The notes: generated by a model not told the origin, from the letters alone. Positions 1 through 10,147 are shown, counted from the stretch's first letter. The stretch: 64,000 bases of DNA from Odobenus rosmarus divergens (GCF_000321225.1 NW_004450303.1:3097117-3161116); one strand, 5' to 3'. Made by a program: numbers and translations.

Positions 1-239
1 ACATCTCCCCAGGATATTTTTTCAAAGAAGCTGGTACCCCCAGCAGTGCTGGGGGAGGGAGGTGCAGATGCATTTGAGGACAGCACTAGCCTAAGCCCTG
101 CTGTAGGATCTCAAAATCTTCCGAAGTTTGACTCTTTTCACATCTGAAAATCTGGAGTCACTCCATGATCCAGAGACACAAGGCAACCAAAAAAAAGGAT
201 ACCCACTTACCCTGTATTTGGAATCCACATTCTCATGCC

Positions 240-320
240 TTTTATATACATATATACATATATATTTATATGTATATAAATAAATAAATATACATATATA
301 TTTAAAAATACATATATAAT
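240..320. repeat. AT-rich (TA/TATACA)n simple repeat
   Basis: Alternating TATACA, TATATA and TAAATAAA units make up the whole interval. A 99-codon open frame lies across it on the minus strand, but its protein is a string of Tyr, Ile and Lys codons dictated by the repeat, so no gene is called. Length variation between individuals is likely. Confidence 0.85.
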
Positions 321-322
321 TC

Positions 323-1175
323 TGTATTTGACCTATTGAAATATCAATATTCTTCTTATAAACACATACTTGCGTAATAAATGTATTCATGATATATAGG
401 ATGGGTATTTACACAGCATGAAACACACATAAAATAACATAAAACAATGGGTTCCGCTCTAGAGATATCTGCTTTAGATTTCCTGTCTGTTTAAATATAT
501 GTGTAAAACATGCTTAAGAAGGTTAGATGGCAAACAATTGAATGTGGCAGCTAGGATTAAGGTGTGTTACTGAGTTTTTAAATCCTCGTTGGACAAATCT
601 TAGAACATGGAAAATTCATTTTATACTTTCTTCCTACACACACACACATCAGATGGATTTAGCTACTTAAATAATCTCATGGGTCTATTACTCTGATCCC
701 ACCTATGTCTCTTTGTCCCTTTTCCCCACAATTTTTCTGACAAAAACTGTGGATTTTTTTTTTTAAACTGTTGATTTTCAAAGACAGCTTAAGAGAGGGA
801 GACATACTCAGGTACATATGCAGAGAGATGTGGGAACCCACACATACGGGGTTGTGAACAGCACTGGTAATATTAGTGCATAGAAACCAATGTAAGTGTT
901 CGAATCTAGGCCTATTATAACAACGACTAAAATTATGGCTCATTTTGATAGAAACATGTCCAGCTCAAAATCTAATTTCAGGCAGCTCTTCACTAAGCAG
1001 AATCATACTAACTTATCTGTGTTTTTTGTGTACTTACTTTTTTCTGACTGTTCTAATTGATCAAGGCACAAGACTTCTTTGAAAACTCACCAATGACTTT
1101 AAAAGCAGTAGTTTTAAAATTAGGTATACTTGGAAATGCCCTTAATTCTGAAGGGATGAGCAGCATTGACATAAA
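323..1175. other. Unassigned AT-rich sequence
   Basis: No repeat family or coding signal recognised. It holds a short (CA)n run near 638-649 and a T-run near 753-764. The open frames present have no recognisable motifs. Confidence 0.5.
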
Positions 1176-1188
1176 TGGCCAGCTTTTT

Positions 1189-1400
1189 AAAGTAAAAAAA
1201 AAAATTTTTTTTAAGATTTTATTTGTTTATTTGACAGAGAGAGACACAGCAAGAGAGGGAACACAAGCAGGGGGAGTGGCAGAGGGAGAAGCAGGCTTCT
1301 TGCCGAGCAGGGAGCCCGATGCAGGGCTCGATCCCAGGACCCTGGGATCCTGACCTGAGCCGAAGGCGGACGCTTAATGACTGAGCCACCCAGGCGCCTC
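1189..1400 (-). mobile_element. CanSINE (tRNA-Lys-derived SINE), full length
   Basis: Reads antisense: T-rich tail, TTTATTTGACAGAGAGAG, purine-rich body, then the complement of the tRNA-like head ending in GAGCCACCCAGGCGCC. It is flanked by a perfect 13-bp target-site duplication TGGCCAGCTTTTT (1176-1188 and 1401-1413), which fixes both ends. The head region carries tRNA-type A and B box relics, the usual internal RNA polymerase III promoter of the family. Body sequence is close to the young arctoid type. Confidence 0.96.
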
Positions 1401-1469
1401 TGGCCAGCTTTTTTTTTAAAAGATTACTATTTACCTTTTTTCCCCCAGTTTAAAATATAACAAATAGTT

Positions 1470-2210
1470 CCACCTCCCAAAGACAGCTTCTTCTAGTACA
1501 AGTCCTCTTTTAGGCTTTTATTTTGGGATGCATTTTTACATAACCGTGACCATCCTCCATATAGTTCATATCCTGCATTTCAAACGTTTATGTTTTTTCT
1601 ATATTACCAAAATTTCATGTATATAACTTAAAAACCATCCAGTGACTGTACCATAATTACTTTAATCTCATAAAACTGCACACTTAAATTTGCCATTATA
1701 AAAATGCTCCAGTGAGCATCTTACTTAATTTCAGATTATTTCTTTTACTTAGAGTATCATCAGGGTTCAACCAGAGAAACAGAACCAGTAGAAGATATAT
1801 GTTAAGAGACTTACTCTAAGAAGCAGGCTCACCTGATTGTGGAGGGTGACTAGGCAAGTGAGGAATCCGGAGGGCAGGCTGTCAGAAAGGGCAGGCTGGA
1901 ACTCTCTGGAATGGGCTGAAACTGCCACCTGCAAGCAAAATTTCGCCTTCTGGGAAGCCTCTTCTGCTTTTGGGTCCTTTTAACTGAATAAGGCCCACTC
2001 AAATGATCTTATAATCTCTTTACTTACAGGTAGTTGATTAGGGCCTTCAATCATATCTAAAAAATACCTTCACAGCAACACCTAGATAAGTGGTTCTGAG
2101 TAACTGGGAGCCATAGCTTAGCCAAGCTGACACATCAAAGACCATCAGATTCAGTTTTCAAAAGTAGAATTACTGAGTAAAGTGGGATTAAAATTTAAAA
2201 AAAAAGATGA
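1470..2210 (-). mobile_element. Old L1M 3' fragment (interrupted)
   Basis: The stretch around 1640-1735 (GTGACTGTACCATAATTACT, then TGCTCCAGTGAGCATCTT) and the stretch around 2160-2200 (AAAAGTAGAATTACTGAGTAAA) are consecutive pieces of the antisense 3' region typical of old mammalian L1 families. They are separated by an LTR-like insertion at about 1755-2150. That the two sides read on from each other supports a single L1 split by a later insertion. It is strongly diverged, so the outer ends are approximate. Confidence 0.4.
1755..2150 (-). mobile_element. LTR-like ancient repeat (ends CAGGGTTC...ACCAGAGAAACAGAACC)
   Basis: The interval begins with the complement of a GGTTCTGTTTCTCTGG-type 3' end and finishes with AGCCAAGCTGACACATCAAA, the complement of a TTTTATGTGTCAACTTGGCT 5' end. 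A second, sense-oriented copy of the 5' part lies at 48056-48400. The family is a common mammal-wide repeat with LTR-like TG...CA ends. The exact Repbase name was not assigned by eye. No coding potential. Confidence 0.5.
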
Positions 2211-2849
2211 TAACTATATTCATATTTCTTTCCTAAGGAGTCATCATGATTTTTCTATGCTTTCCAACTCTATCCCTGCCTTTTTTGGAGATTACGGACC
2301 CTACTACACAATGAATCAGTAACACACTTGGGAGTGCCCCTAAAATAAAAAAGTACCAGTGTCTCAAGATAAGCACATCACTTCCTGGCAACAAGTAATG
2401 AAGGACCCTGCTTTCCCAGGACACTTTGTCTGCCTTTTCCATGTCAACATGTGGCCCCCTGAGCACCGAGTGAGTCTTCCTGAGTAACGGCCCAGGTATA
2501 TTTATAGGTGGGATATAAATTACTAAGTACTATTTACTCTTTATAGGAAATGTCTTAGGCATTTGGGGGGGTGGGGAGGACATAGAAGTATTAAACTTGT
2601 CCTCAAAAAGCCTCAAGACAGTAATTTTCAAACAAATACTTGATATTATATTCATAGTAAGGTTCATTTTTATATATTTCTCTGGGAAATGAGGTTAACC
2701 CATGTCTTTAAAATCTACATAACCATAAATAAAAGGCAGATTTTCTGCGGCCCTCGCTGTTTCAGTAGATATGTGTGAAGGTCCACATTGTTTTACCTTT
2801 AGAAAATAAAGGCAGAGGTTTAGTGGAGTGATTAATTGGAGGGATTTGG
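2211..2849. other. Unassigned sequence
   Basis: No repeat family recognised. It holds a short G-run (GGGGGGGTGGGG) near 2564-2576. The 77-codon minus-strand frame has no recognisable features. Confidence 0.5.
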
Positions 2850-3035
2850 GGATGAGAATTTATTTAGCTGAATTCTTAGTTCTACCATGCAGTACTTTTT
2901 AAAAGCTAGACAAATAATCTCCCTAAGCCTCGGTTTTCTCAGGAGATAATCTTGTCTTTCTCGTGTGGTTGTATGAGCATTAAATGAGCCAAGAAAGGTA
3001 AAATGTGTGGTAATACATGCTGACATATGATGTGT
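2850..3035 (-). mobile_element. MIR element
   Basis: Antisense MIR layout: a core with CTAGACAAATAATCTCCCT and AAGCCTCGGTTTTCTC, followed by GTGGTTGTATGAGCATTAAATGAG. These correspond to the familiar MIR blocks about leaving a gap after 'cctcagtttcctc' and 'gaggattaaatgag'. Divergence is high, as expected for this ancient tRNA-derived SINE. A (TG)n stretch lies at its right edge. Confidence 0.6.
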
Positions 3036-4281
3036 ATGTGTGTGTATGAGTAATCCCCCACCCCCAACCCCGGCCCCATACTTTCTGTTTTCTTTCTGTC
3101 TTCCACCCCTCATCCCAACGTCTCAAGCAGTTTAGGGGCAGGACAGAAAGTGAAACTGGTTTGCAAATCATTCTGTCTTTTAGTTCTTCAAAGCCTCAAA
3201 CTTTCAGAGAATTTACGTTTTGCAGGAAGCAGGAAAATGGTGGGGTGTCATCTGAAGACAGAGAGAGAGACTGCCTTGAAAAAACCATAAAGGAACTCCT
3301 CCAGAGTAAACAGAGGGTCCCCAAAGCTGAGGGAGGGGGCTTATGGACCCTGAGAAAAGAGGGGTCTGCCTCCTTCTTCATGCCAGTGCCTGGAAGCTGG
3401 CAAGTCTCCCCAAGCGGATGGGCACTGCAGGGCTTCTGGCAGGGGGTAGAGGGGTGAGCTTAAGCAGGCTCACAGTACAGTAGTTAAGGTCTGCCAAAGC
3501 TGAAGGAGCCACACTGATAAGGTCAAGAGATAACTCTAGTAATTGTAAGGATGGTTGCAGATGACCAGAAGCCCTGATGTCATTTCATGTGACCCCAGAA
3601 CCAGAGCACAACTCGGGGCTGGGCAGGGACAGACTCTCAGAAGGACTAAGTTTCACAGCAGCCCAAAGGGATAGGGCCGAGAAACTGAAATGAAGTTGAT
3701 TTATAAAAAAAAAACAAAGAGATCAGGTGCAACTTAACTTCAAATCTACATTCACATCCAACACTCACTCAAAAAGTGTCAGTAATGACAACTATTTAGC
3801 TATTACTACTATGGAAGAAAGTAGAAAAAGGAAGTCTTTGGCACACATCTCTTAATACTTCCTGCCTACTTACGGGCTCTGCTGGATCAGTTATATCTAA
3901 TTTCAAGAATTTTGGATGTTTCTTTCCACTGGCATTTGCCTCCAGATATGCTAAAATCCCTTTCCTACCTTCAAACGACCACCAACAATTTCTCTTGATC
4001 TAATCATTCCATCAAGTTCCTCTGTCCTCCGTATTCTTTGATGTCATAGTTCTTAAGAGTGCAGTCGCATTTGATGTGCCCATTTTCTTAACTCCTATGC
4101 ACTCCCCAACTGACTATAGTTTGGCTTATCTTCTCTTCATTTGGGAAAACTATTTTTTTTCTGGAAGACAATGGCCTCTGGTTAAATCTAAAGTTTTTTT
4201 TTTGTTGTTGTTGTTCTGTATCCTATTTAACCTCTGAGTAGCATTTGAGTAGCATTCACTCCCATATGTCACACATTTTTG
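3036..4281. other. Unassigned sequence
   Basis: No transposon or coding signal recognised. An A-run sits near 3705-3713 and a (TTG)n run near 4200-4214. The 98-codon plus frame at 3161-3457 has no motif and no splice context that stands out. Confidence 0.5.
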
Positions 4282-4610
4282 ATTTTTTAAAGACTTCTTA
4301 AAAGCAGTTTTAGGTTTACAACAAAACTGAGAGGGAAGTACAGAGATTCCCACATATTCCCTGCCCTCCCCCCCCACCATGCACAGCCTCCCCCAATATC
4401 AACATCACTCACTGGAATGGTACTTTTTTTTTTACTAAGGATGAACCTACATTGACTCATCATAACCACCCAAAGTCCATAGATTACCTTAGGATTCATT
4501 CTTGGTGTTGTATATTCTATGGGTCGGACAAAAGCATAGTGACATATAACCATTATTTATAATATCAACGTGTTTTCACTGCACTAAAGAGGATTTGTAT
4601 TTTAATCCAG
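4282..4610 (-). mobile_element. L1M (L1MA/B-type) 3' UTR fragment
   Basis: Starts with AGCAGTTTTAGGTTTACA and continues with TACAGAGATTCCCACATA, CATCATAACCACCCAAAGTC and ATTCTATGGGTCGGACAAA. These are the ordered blocks of the antisense 3' UTR shared by the L1MA/L1MB-age families. The same blocks occur in the larger copy at 35909-37770. It is truncated at its 5' side at about 4610. Confidence 0.85.
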
Positions 4611-5099
4611 CACTGTACAGGGATGTTTTTTAAAAGTATCCATAAAGCAATATTTCTAGAAATAGAAGTCACACTACTGCTCCTTCTTCTTGAGACCTGC
4701 TCCAGTGTTTTATATTGGATCCTTCAGCTGATGTCCCTATTAAGTGCCTATTCTCTTGAGCAAAGTCTTACTTTGTCATTCCTCATTTATTTCTTTTTCT
4801 CAACTCTCAAATCCAAGGGGATGCCAAATCCCATTCCTTCTACCTAAGACATGTTTCTTAGCCATTTTTCTTCTTTCCAGTTTCTACCTGGTAGAAAGCT
4901 CTCGCTTATCTCTCAATTAGAATATTTAATAATCCTTAGTTTATTTTCCTGTTACCAGACTTCCACACACTAGTGATATCTCACACTATAAACCAAAGCC
5001 AATGATTTCCATGTCTTTCCCATAAAGTTCTCCATCATCTTTCATTACTGCCTCTCAGCTGCCCTCAGGATGAAATTAGATTCTCTTCCTCTACCTCAC

Positions 5100-5250
5100 A
5101 GGGTGGTCCCTGGAGCCTCAGAATTAACACTCCAGGGAACTTGTTAGTGAGGCAAAATGTTTGGCCCCACCCCGACCCTATGGAAGGCACAACCCTTTAG
5201 TCCAGTGATCTGTGATTTAGCCAGCCCTCCTCCAGCTGATTCTGATTCTG
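5100..5250 (+). mobile_element. MER5A/B-type hAT-Charlie nonautonomous transposon
   Basis: Blocks GGTGGTCCCTGGAGC, CAGGGAACTTGTTAG, GGCCCCACCCCGACCCTA, GATCTGTGATTTAGCCAGCC and AGCTGATTCTGATTCTG occur in the order of the MER5 consensus. The terminal CAGTGGTTCTCA-type inverted repeats are worn away, so the outer limits are approximate. Noncoding. Confidence 0.75.
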
Positions 5251-5433
5251 AACCGCTGCCTCAGACGGAGAGGAGAAGAACCTTTTTGTTCTGGTTACTA
5301 CCAGGCTTTGAAGCCTGCCCTGAATTTATATTTCTCACGCCCTCCGTGCTCTTCTCTCATTGACCTTCTTGCTCATCCTGCAAATGCCAGACTTCAGGAC
5401 TGTTCTTCGTGACTGGAATCCCACACTTGCATT

Positions 5434-5434
5434 T

Positions 5435-5491
<57 letters not shown>

Positions 5492-5526
5492 TTTCTTTCT
5501 TTTCTTTTCTTTCTTTCTTTCTTTCT
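5434..5526. repeat. (TTTC)n microsatellite grown from a CanSINE tail
   Basis: About 90 bases of nearly pure TTTC units with a few interruptions. It replaces the A-tail of the adjoining antisense CanSINE (on the element strand it reads GAAA). Open frames in several phases here are artefacts of the repeat. Confidence 0.95.
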
Positions 5527-5718
5527 GATCTTATTTGAGAGCGAGAGAGAGAGAGAGAGAGCAAGAGCATGGGGAGGGGTGGAGGGAGGGAGAAGCAGAC
5601 TCCCCACCGAGCAGGGAGCCCCCATGCGAAGCTCAATCCTGGGACCCCGGGATCATGACCTGAGCCAAAGGCAGCCACTTAACTGATTGAGCCACCCAGG
5701 AGCCCCCACTGCCCCCCA
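5439..5718 (-). mobile_element. CanSINE with expanded (GAAA)n tail
   Basis: Antisense CanSINE body (GAGAGCGAGAGAGAG, GGAGAAGCAGACTCCCC, GATCATGACCTGAGCC, GAGCCACCCAGGAGCCCCC). Near-identical flanks ACTTGCATTTTCTT (5425-5438) and ACTTACATTTTCTT (5719-5732) look like its target-site duplication with one change. Its poly-A has become a long GAAA microsatellite. It is inserted in the L2 described at 4640-5995. Confidence 0.93.
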
Positions 5719-5995
5719 ACTTACATTTTCTTGTTTTTCTTGGCAAATTGTTGTTATTACTTCAGTATCCATCTCAAATACTGTGAGAACCCTGACTTCC
5801 TTCAAACAACATACTTGCCCTGTCCTGCATGAGCATTCTGTTCCCATGTCTGTAATAGCATTTGCCAGGCTACATTTTAAGTGATCCGTCTGTCTCCCTA
5901 TCTATAATAATTTCCTCCAAAGACTGAATTCCTCATGTATGCAGACTAAGTTCTGTACATCTTCATACCCCTAATGGCCTAGCTTGCTGTTTTCT

Positions 5996-6663
5996 GTTTT
6001 TCTCTTCTTCTTCTTTGCTTGTTTCCTCTTTCCACAGAGGATTTAAGACAGTTGGACAAATATTTTTGAAATGAAACATTAATATTCAGCGCCGTAGCAG
6101 TAATTGAGAAGGTTGGCAACTATTACGACTGTGTAAAGGTCTTCATCGTGTATCAGACTAACTGGTTGCCTGTGGCTCTTTTGTCCACCTGCGTGCATAA
6201 AATGACAGTAATTATTTGAGAGGTAGACTGATTCCCCTTATGCTCTTACCATATGTTATTTCTATTCCCACTTTATACAGGGGTCCCGGTGGGCCTCTTT
6301 ATACAACTTCCTACGTGACCCCAAGATTCTGACAACAAGGCTATATAATATTTCCCAGGTGATTTCTCTCCACTATCCAAAATCCTATTGCTTTAGGCTC
6401 AGTGATTCCAATTTCCTCCCCTGTTTTTTCATAAAATCTGGCTGCCCTTCTCAGGTAAAAGAACACCGTGTGTGTGAATAGAAGGAATTGAGCAAATGAG
6501 ACCTCCGTGCTACCACCTCAGGGACTGGACTTGGTTTGATGGCCTCTTTCACTAAAATACAGCCCTCCGTTCTCATATTTATTTCATGAAAATGGACATT
6601 TAAAAAAAAAAAAGACAACGTTACTCCAGGTGTGAAAATATATTACAAAAAACAGGAGTTATT
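5996..6663. other. Unassigned sequence
   Basis: No repeat family or coding region recognised. An A-run is at 6601-6613, just upstream of the next CanSINE. Confidence 0.5.
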
Positions 6664-6876
6664 GGGCGCCTGGGTGGCTCAGTTGGTTAAGCGACTGCCT
6701 TCGGCTCAGATCACGATCCTGGAGTCCCAAGATCGAGTCCCACATCGGGCTCCCTGCTCAGCGGGGAGTCTGCTTCTCCCTCTGACCCTCCCCCCTCTCA
6801 TGCTCTCTCTCTCTCTCATTCTCTCTNNNNNNNNNNNNNNNNNNNNNNNNNNNNNNNNNNNNNNNNNNNNNNNNNN
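6664..6876 (+). mobile_element. CanSINE truncated by an assembly gap
   Basis: Sense head GGGCGCCTGGGTGGCTCAG, body to the CT-rich region, then 50 unknown bases where the CT tract and A-tail should be. The 3' end and right target-site copy therefore cannot be read. Confidence 0.95.
6827..6876. other. Assembly gap (50 N)
   Basis: Exactly 50 consecutive N, placed inside the CT-rich/A-tail portion of a CanSINE. The round number suggests a gap of set rather than measured size. Confidence 0.99.
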
Positions 6877-7443
6877 TATTTCTATGGACTCACTAAGAGT
6901 GTCTTCATGTTCCCAGAGTTTGATGTTAAACTGTTCAGTAAATTACTGCATCAGAGCACCAAATTCAATTCAATAACTTAAAAACCTAATGCAGTTTCAA
7001 CTGGTAATTGTGCTTTCACAGAGAGAATCATGCGCCTTGTTTCTGAGAAATGAGATTAAAAAGTTAAGTCAATAGAGTATTTTAATTACCAATAAAACAA
7101 GTTGGAACCTTTTTTGATGAATACCTAACAAAACAAAACCAACTAATAATTCTTAAGTAACCTTCTTATTTCATCAGTGGGCATTTGACATTCCTTGATT
7201 ACTTCCACAGATTCATTTTATATGAGATGGAGGGAACCTCATCTTGCAAAGCCAGAAGTCATGTGACTTCTTAAATGTAATTTTCATTGTCATTGAAAGT
7301 GACAGATTTTTGACAAAACTCAGTGTTCTCCCTGAACTATTGTAGCAGTTCATTTTCCAACAACAACTTGACACGGTGCTTAATGTAGATATTCAGTTCA
7401 TGTGCTAAATCTCTTAAAGCCCTAACTGTTCAATTTACTTCAT
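6877..7443. other. Unassigned sequence
   Basis: Nothing recognised. It lies directly upstream of the first exon candidate. A possible lariat branch sequence CTAAC is at 7422-7426. Confidence 0.5.
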
Positions 7444-7521
7444 ATGGGGAAAACTCAGGGTCAACCTGGAGCAGTTTCTTACAGAAAAGAAACAGAGCTG
7501 CTACAACACTTTGAACTCCAG
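7444..7521 (+). other. Exon candidate 1 (26 codons, strong donor)
   Basis: An ATG-initiated frame (MGKTQGQPGAVSYRK... ending HFELQ) runs into CAG|GTAAGC at 7519-7527, a near-ideal 5' splice site, and breaks in phase 0. An alternative start is a 3' splice site ending AG at 7457-7458, preceded by a pyrimidine-biased stretch with CTAAC, giving a 63-base exon in the same frame. The upstream in-frame stop is at 7423. The product is not recognised. Short frames with good splice sites also arise by chance in 64 kb. Confidence 0.25.
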
Positions 7522-7749
7522 GTAAGCAAAAGACGTAAAATTGATGGGTTTCTGGTATTCCATTTCAAGATAATAACAGTGGATCTGTTCTTAAAGAAAT
7601 ACATAAAACTAAAGCTTTTTGAGTCAGAGCATCTATGAGGAAGCTACATTTGGAGACAGTTGCTTGACGTGCGATATGCTGCCCATATGTCTCAATCTGC
7701 TGTAATGGGGCACTCGAGGCCACATCATACGACGTTTTTTTTCCTGCAG

Positions 7750-7872
7750 GCGAAGGATCATCTTCATTCCTGTGTCAAAGGCACAAGAACCCCATCCTAC
7801 AACACATCTCTTCACTTGAACTCCTTGGCTGCTCCCAAGAGCCAGAAGTCATTAACCAGTTACTACAGAAGG
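7750..7872 (+). other. Exon candidate 2 (123 bases, 41 codons)
   Basis: The preceding bases TTTTTTTTCCTGCAG (7735-7749) form a strong 3' splice site, and AGAAGG|GTAAAA at 7867-7878 is a usable donor. The exon length is divisible by three and stays open in the frame that continues candidate 1 (AKDHLHSCVKGTRTP... TSYYRR). A second frame is also open across it, so coding is not proved. The product is not recognised. It could equally be an exon of a noncoding transcript. Confidence 0.25.
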
Positions 7873-8149
7873 GTAAAATTAGCATAAGGAAATTTAAAAG
7901 TGCTTATTAAAAATGGTGACTGGTTCTTGATCTTGGGGATAGGAGAAAAGAAGTTCACTAATTAGTTCTGGTCTTGGAAGAACTTATTGTCTTGTCAGGG
8001 AGAAAAGGCTCACAAGAAATACTATAAAATAGTATATAGTCAAGTCTCAAAATGGTTGTATTATAGACGTTCAGAGAGTTGTGTTGATTGTTGGTTGCCA
8101 TAAAAAAGCATCGTGAAACATGTGAGTAGGAGCCATCAGAACTGAATAT

Positions 8150-8270
8150 TTCTATAGGCCTCCCCACTTACTCCAGAATCATGTTGGGGAGGTTTCCTGG
8201 CATTGCCTTAGAGCCCTCATCTGTAAAGTGGGGAGAAAGACGCCTCACTTGTTTGTGAAGGAGATCAGGA
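8150..8270 (-). mobile_element. MIR fragment
   Basis: Contains GCCCTCATCTGTAAAGTGGGG followed by a short spacer and GTGAAGGAGATCAGG, the antisense MIR order ('cctcatctgtaaaatgggg ... gaggatta'). Diverged and partial. Confidence 0.5.
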
Positions 8271-8884
8271 TATCTTTGCTACCCCACAATATGCCAATGT
8301 GGCATATAGGTTATTTTGAGCTGAAGGCAATTGAGAAACAAGGAATGAAGAAGAGCGCTTTGCCCTTCCTCAAAAGCAGGGCATAAATTTTCCCCTCTCC
8401 TGTGCCATGATGATGAGAGCAAACCTTAGCTAGCCAGAGACAGAGAGCTGCACCAAGATCAGACTACAGACACAAACCTTACTAAAATATCCTTTATGTT
8501 CCACTAGGTCCCTGTGTATATTTTCCAGTCAATTCCACGTGGTTTATCTGCCCTAGAAGCCCAAACCCCCTTTCCTTTATCTGACCACTTTTCCACAATT
8601 TATTGGCCCTTGTTAAAATGATATATAAGAAGTCTAAGTGCTTCTTTGGGTTTCTCACTTCTTTTCTGTGAAACCCCCATGCATGTAAAAAATATTAACA
8701 TCATATTAAAGCATAAAAGTCATATGCTTTTTTTTCTTGTTAATCTATCTTTTGTTAATGTAACTCAAAGGTCCCTCGCCATTGAGCCTAAGAGGGTAGA
8801 GGAAAAGTTTTTCCTCCCCTACATTTGCTGAGGATTCAATGAGGTAAATTTTTGAGAAGTCGTTGGTTCCATCCTAATGATTTT
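8271..8884. other. Unassigned sequence
   Basis: No repeat family or gene recognised. The 61-codon plus frame at 8646-8831 shows no motif. Confidence 0.5.
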
Positions 8885-9003
8885 CTTTTTTTTCCTAAGG
8901 ATTTTATTTATTTATTTGAGAGAGAGAGAGAGATTGAGAGAACAAGTGGGAGGAGGGGCGGAGGGAGAAGCAGACTCCCCGCCGAGCAGGGAGCCCGACA
9001 CAG
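8885..9003 (-). mobile_element. CanSINE lacking its tRNA-like head
   Basis: Antisense tail and body (GGATTTTATTTATTTATTTG, GGAGAAGCAGACTCCCCGCC, GAGCAGGGAGCCCGACACAG) are present, but the sequence stops where the ATCCCAGG...CCACCCAGGCGCC head complement should follow. This is either a 5'-truncated insertion or a later deletion. Without the head it has no internal promoter. Confidence 0.92.
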
Positions 9004-9359
9004 AGAATATTGTCCTAACATTTAGTCCAGAATTCTTCTCTGTGAACTATTTCTGTTCAGAAAACATGCTCATAAATGCTGGGAGGGCATCAGCTAGTCA
9101 CTTCAGAAGAAGGGGGAAGCTGCTGTGCATGAAATAAGGGGAGGAATGTGTTGTTTCGCTACTGAGAGGGATGGGAGGTGGGATTGGGGTGGAGGAGAAG
9201 GGTGGAGTAAAAGAGGTGGGGACAAGAGAAGAGACAAGCCGGCGAAACAGAAAAGTGGAGGAAAAAAGCCAGGAGAGAAACTTCTGGTAAGTGGTAAAAA
9301 TGGACCTACAGGAGAGGACAGTATCATCACTGATATGTTCTTGTCCCCCATCTCTCCAG
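9004..9359. other. Unassigned purine-rich sequence
   Basis: Strongly G/A-biased between about 9135 and 9290. It leads into the gene remnant to its right. ATCTCTCCAG at 9351-9360 resembles a 3' splice site. Confidence 0.45.
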
Positions 9360-9720
9360 TCATCCCTAAAATCACGCATGCTTACAAGCTTTGGTTCAAC
9401 ACAGTCAAGGAGCCGTTCTACACCCAGGTCGAGATGAAGCAGCACTTCGCCAGCATGTGGGGAACAAGAACCCAAGAAGCAGAGGAAGTCATGACGTAGT
9501 AAGCTGTTCAGAAAGTAGCCAACAATCATGGCATGGCTTTGGACTTCTGTAGCAAATGGAAATAGGGGGTTCAAGTTTTATCTAAACTACCAAGGGTCAG
9601 ATGAACTCCCATAAGCACATGACTTATTCCAATTTGTAAAGACACAGGGAAGAGTTCACATTGCTTCAAAGTTCACTCTTTTTGTGGGTTGTTATTTTTA
9701 ACCTGCAATAAAATTCTTCA
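9360..9720 (+). pseudogene. Unidentified gene remnant (retrocopy-like)
   Basis: A compact frame reads THAYKLWFNTVKEPFYTQ, VEMKQHFASMWG and TRTQEAEEVMT, hits TAG TAA at about 9497-9502, and then continues after the stops in the same frame as VQKVANNHGMALDFCSKWK to a further stop at about 9563. Read-through of sensible residues beyond two stops, followed by about 130 bases and an AATAAA at 9709-9714, looks like the 3' end of a decayed retrocopy with its 3' UTR. No flanking A-tail or target duplication was found, and a splice-like CTCTCCAG precedes it, so a decayed terminal exon is an alternative. The protein family was not recognised. Confidence 0.4.
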
Positions 9721-9931
9721 GTTCAATCCTTCTGTTTAAACTAATAATATCCCAGATCTTCTTTGTTTATCTGTACTCAATCTTGACTTTTCCTAAATCA
9801 AATATAACCCTGTGCCTCTATACTCAATTACTCTCACCTACCAGAGATCATGATGACGTAAGTTTCTTTCTTTAAATGGAGGTGCCTTATAAAACTATTT
9901 TTGAACCATTCTTCTCACACAGGTACTTTTA

Positions 9932-10147
9932 TTTTTTATTTTTTTATTTTTTTTAAAGATCGTATTTATTTATTTGACAGAGAGAGAGAGACAGGAGAGA
10001 GGGAACACAAGCAGGCGGAGTTGGAGAGGGAGAAGCTGGCTCCCTGTGGAGCAGGGAGCCCAATGCGGGGCTCTATCCCAGGATCCTGGGATCATGACCT
10101 GAGCTGAAGGCAGACGCTTAACGACTGAGCCACCCAGGCGCCCCGTC
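9932..10147 (-). mobile_element. CanSINE, full length
   Basis: Antisense copy from the T-rich tail (with TTTATTTATTTGACAGAG) to GAGCCACCCAGGCGCCCC. Target-site copies ACAGGTACTTTTA (about 9919-9931) and ACAGGTATTTTTA (about 10150-10161) differ at one base. Young body type. Confidence 0.95.

Larger units (their letters stand above)
4640..5995 (+). mobile_element. L2 LINE 3' region, interrupted by MER5-type and CanSINE insertions
   Basis: The 4640-5100 part carries blocks such as TCAGCTGCCCTCAGGATGAAATTA. The 5250-5425 part resembles the L2 segment ending in '...tgttcctcgtgcctggaat'. The 5733-5990 part has the L2 3' segment (GACTGAATTCCTCATGTATG, TACATCTTCATACCCCTAATG). Together they run in consensus order on the plus strand, so this is best read as one L2 split by a MER5-type element (about 5100-5250) and a CanSINE (5439-5718). 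Confidence 0.6.

Noticed and set aside
5335..5686. Open frames of 94-108 codons rich in Phe/Ser/Leu or Lys/Glu
   Set aside because: They are translations of the TTTC microsatellite and CanSINE body.
6664..6976. 114-codon plus frame spanning the N gap
   Set aside because: It consists of CanSINE sequence plus unknown bases.
9098..9574. 158-codon minus-strand frame
   Set aside because: It is antisense to the gene remnant and to a purine-rich stretch, giving a Ser/Pro-rich artefact; the plus strand reads better.
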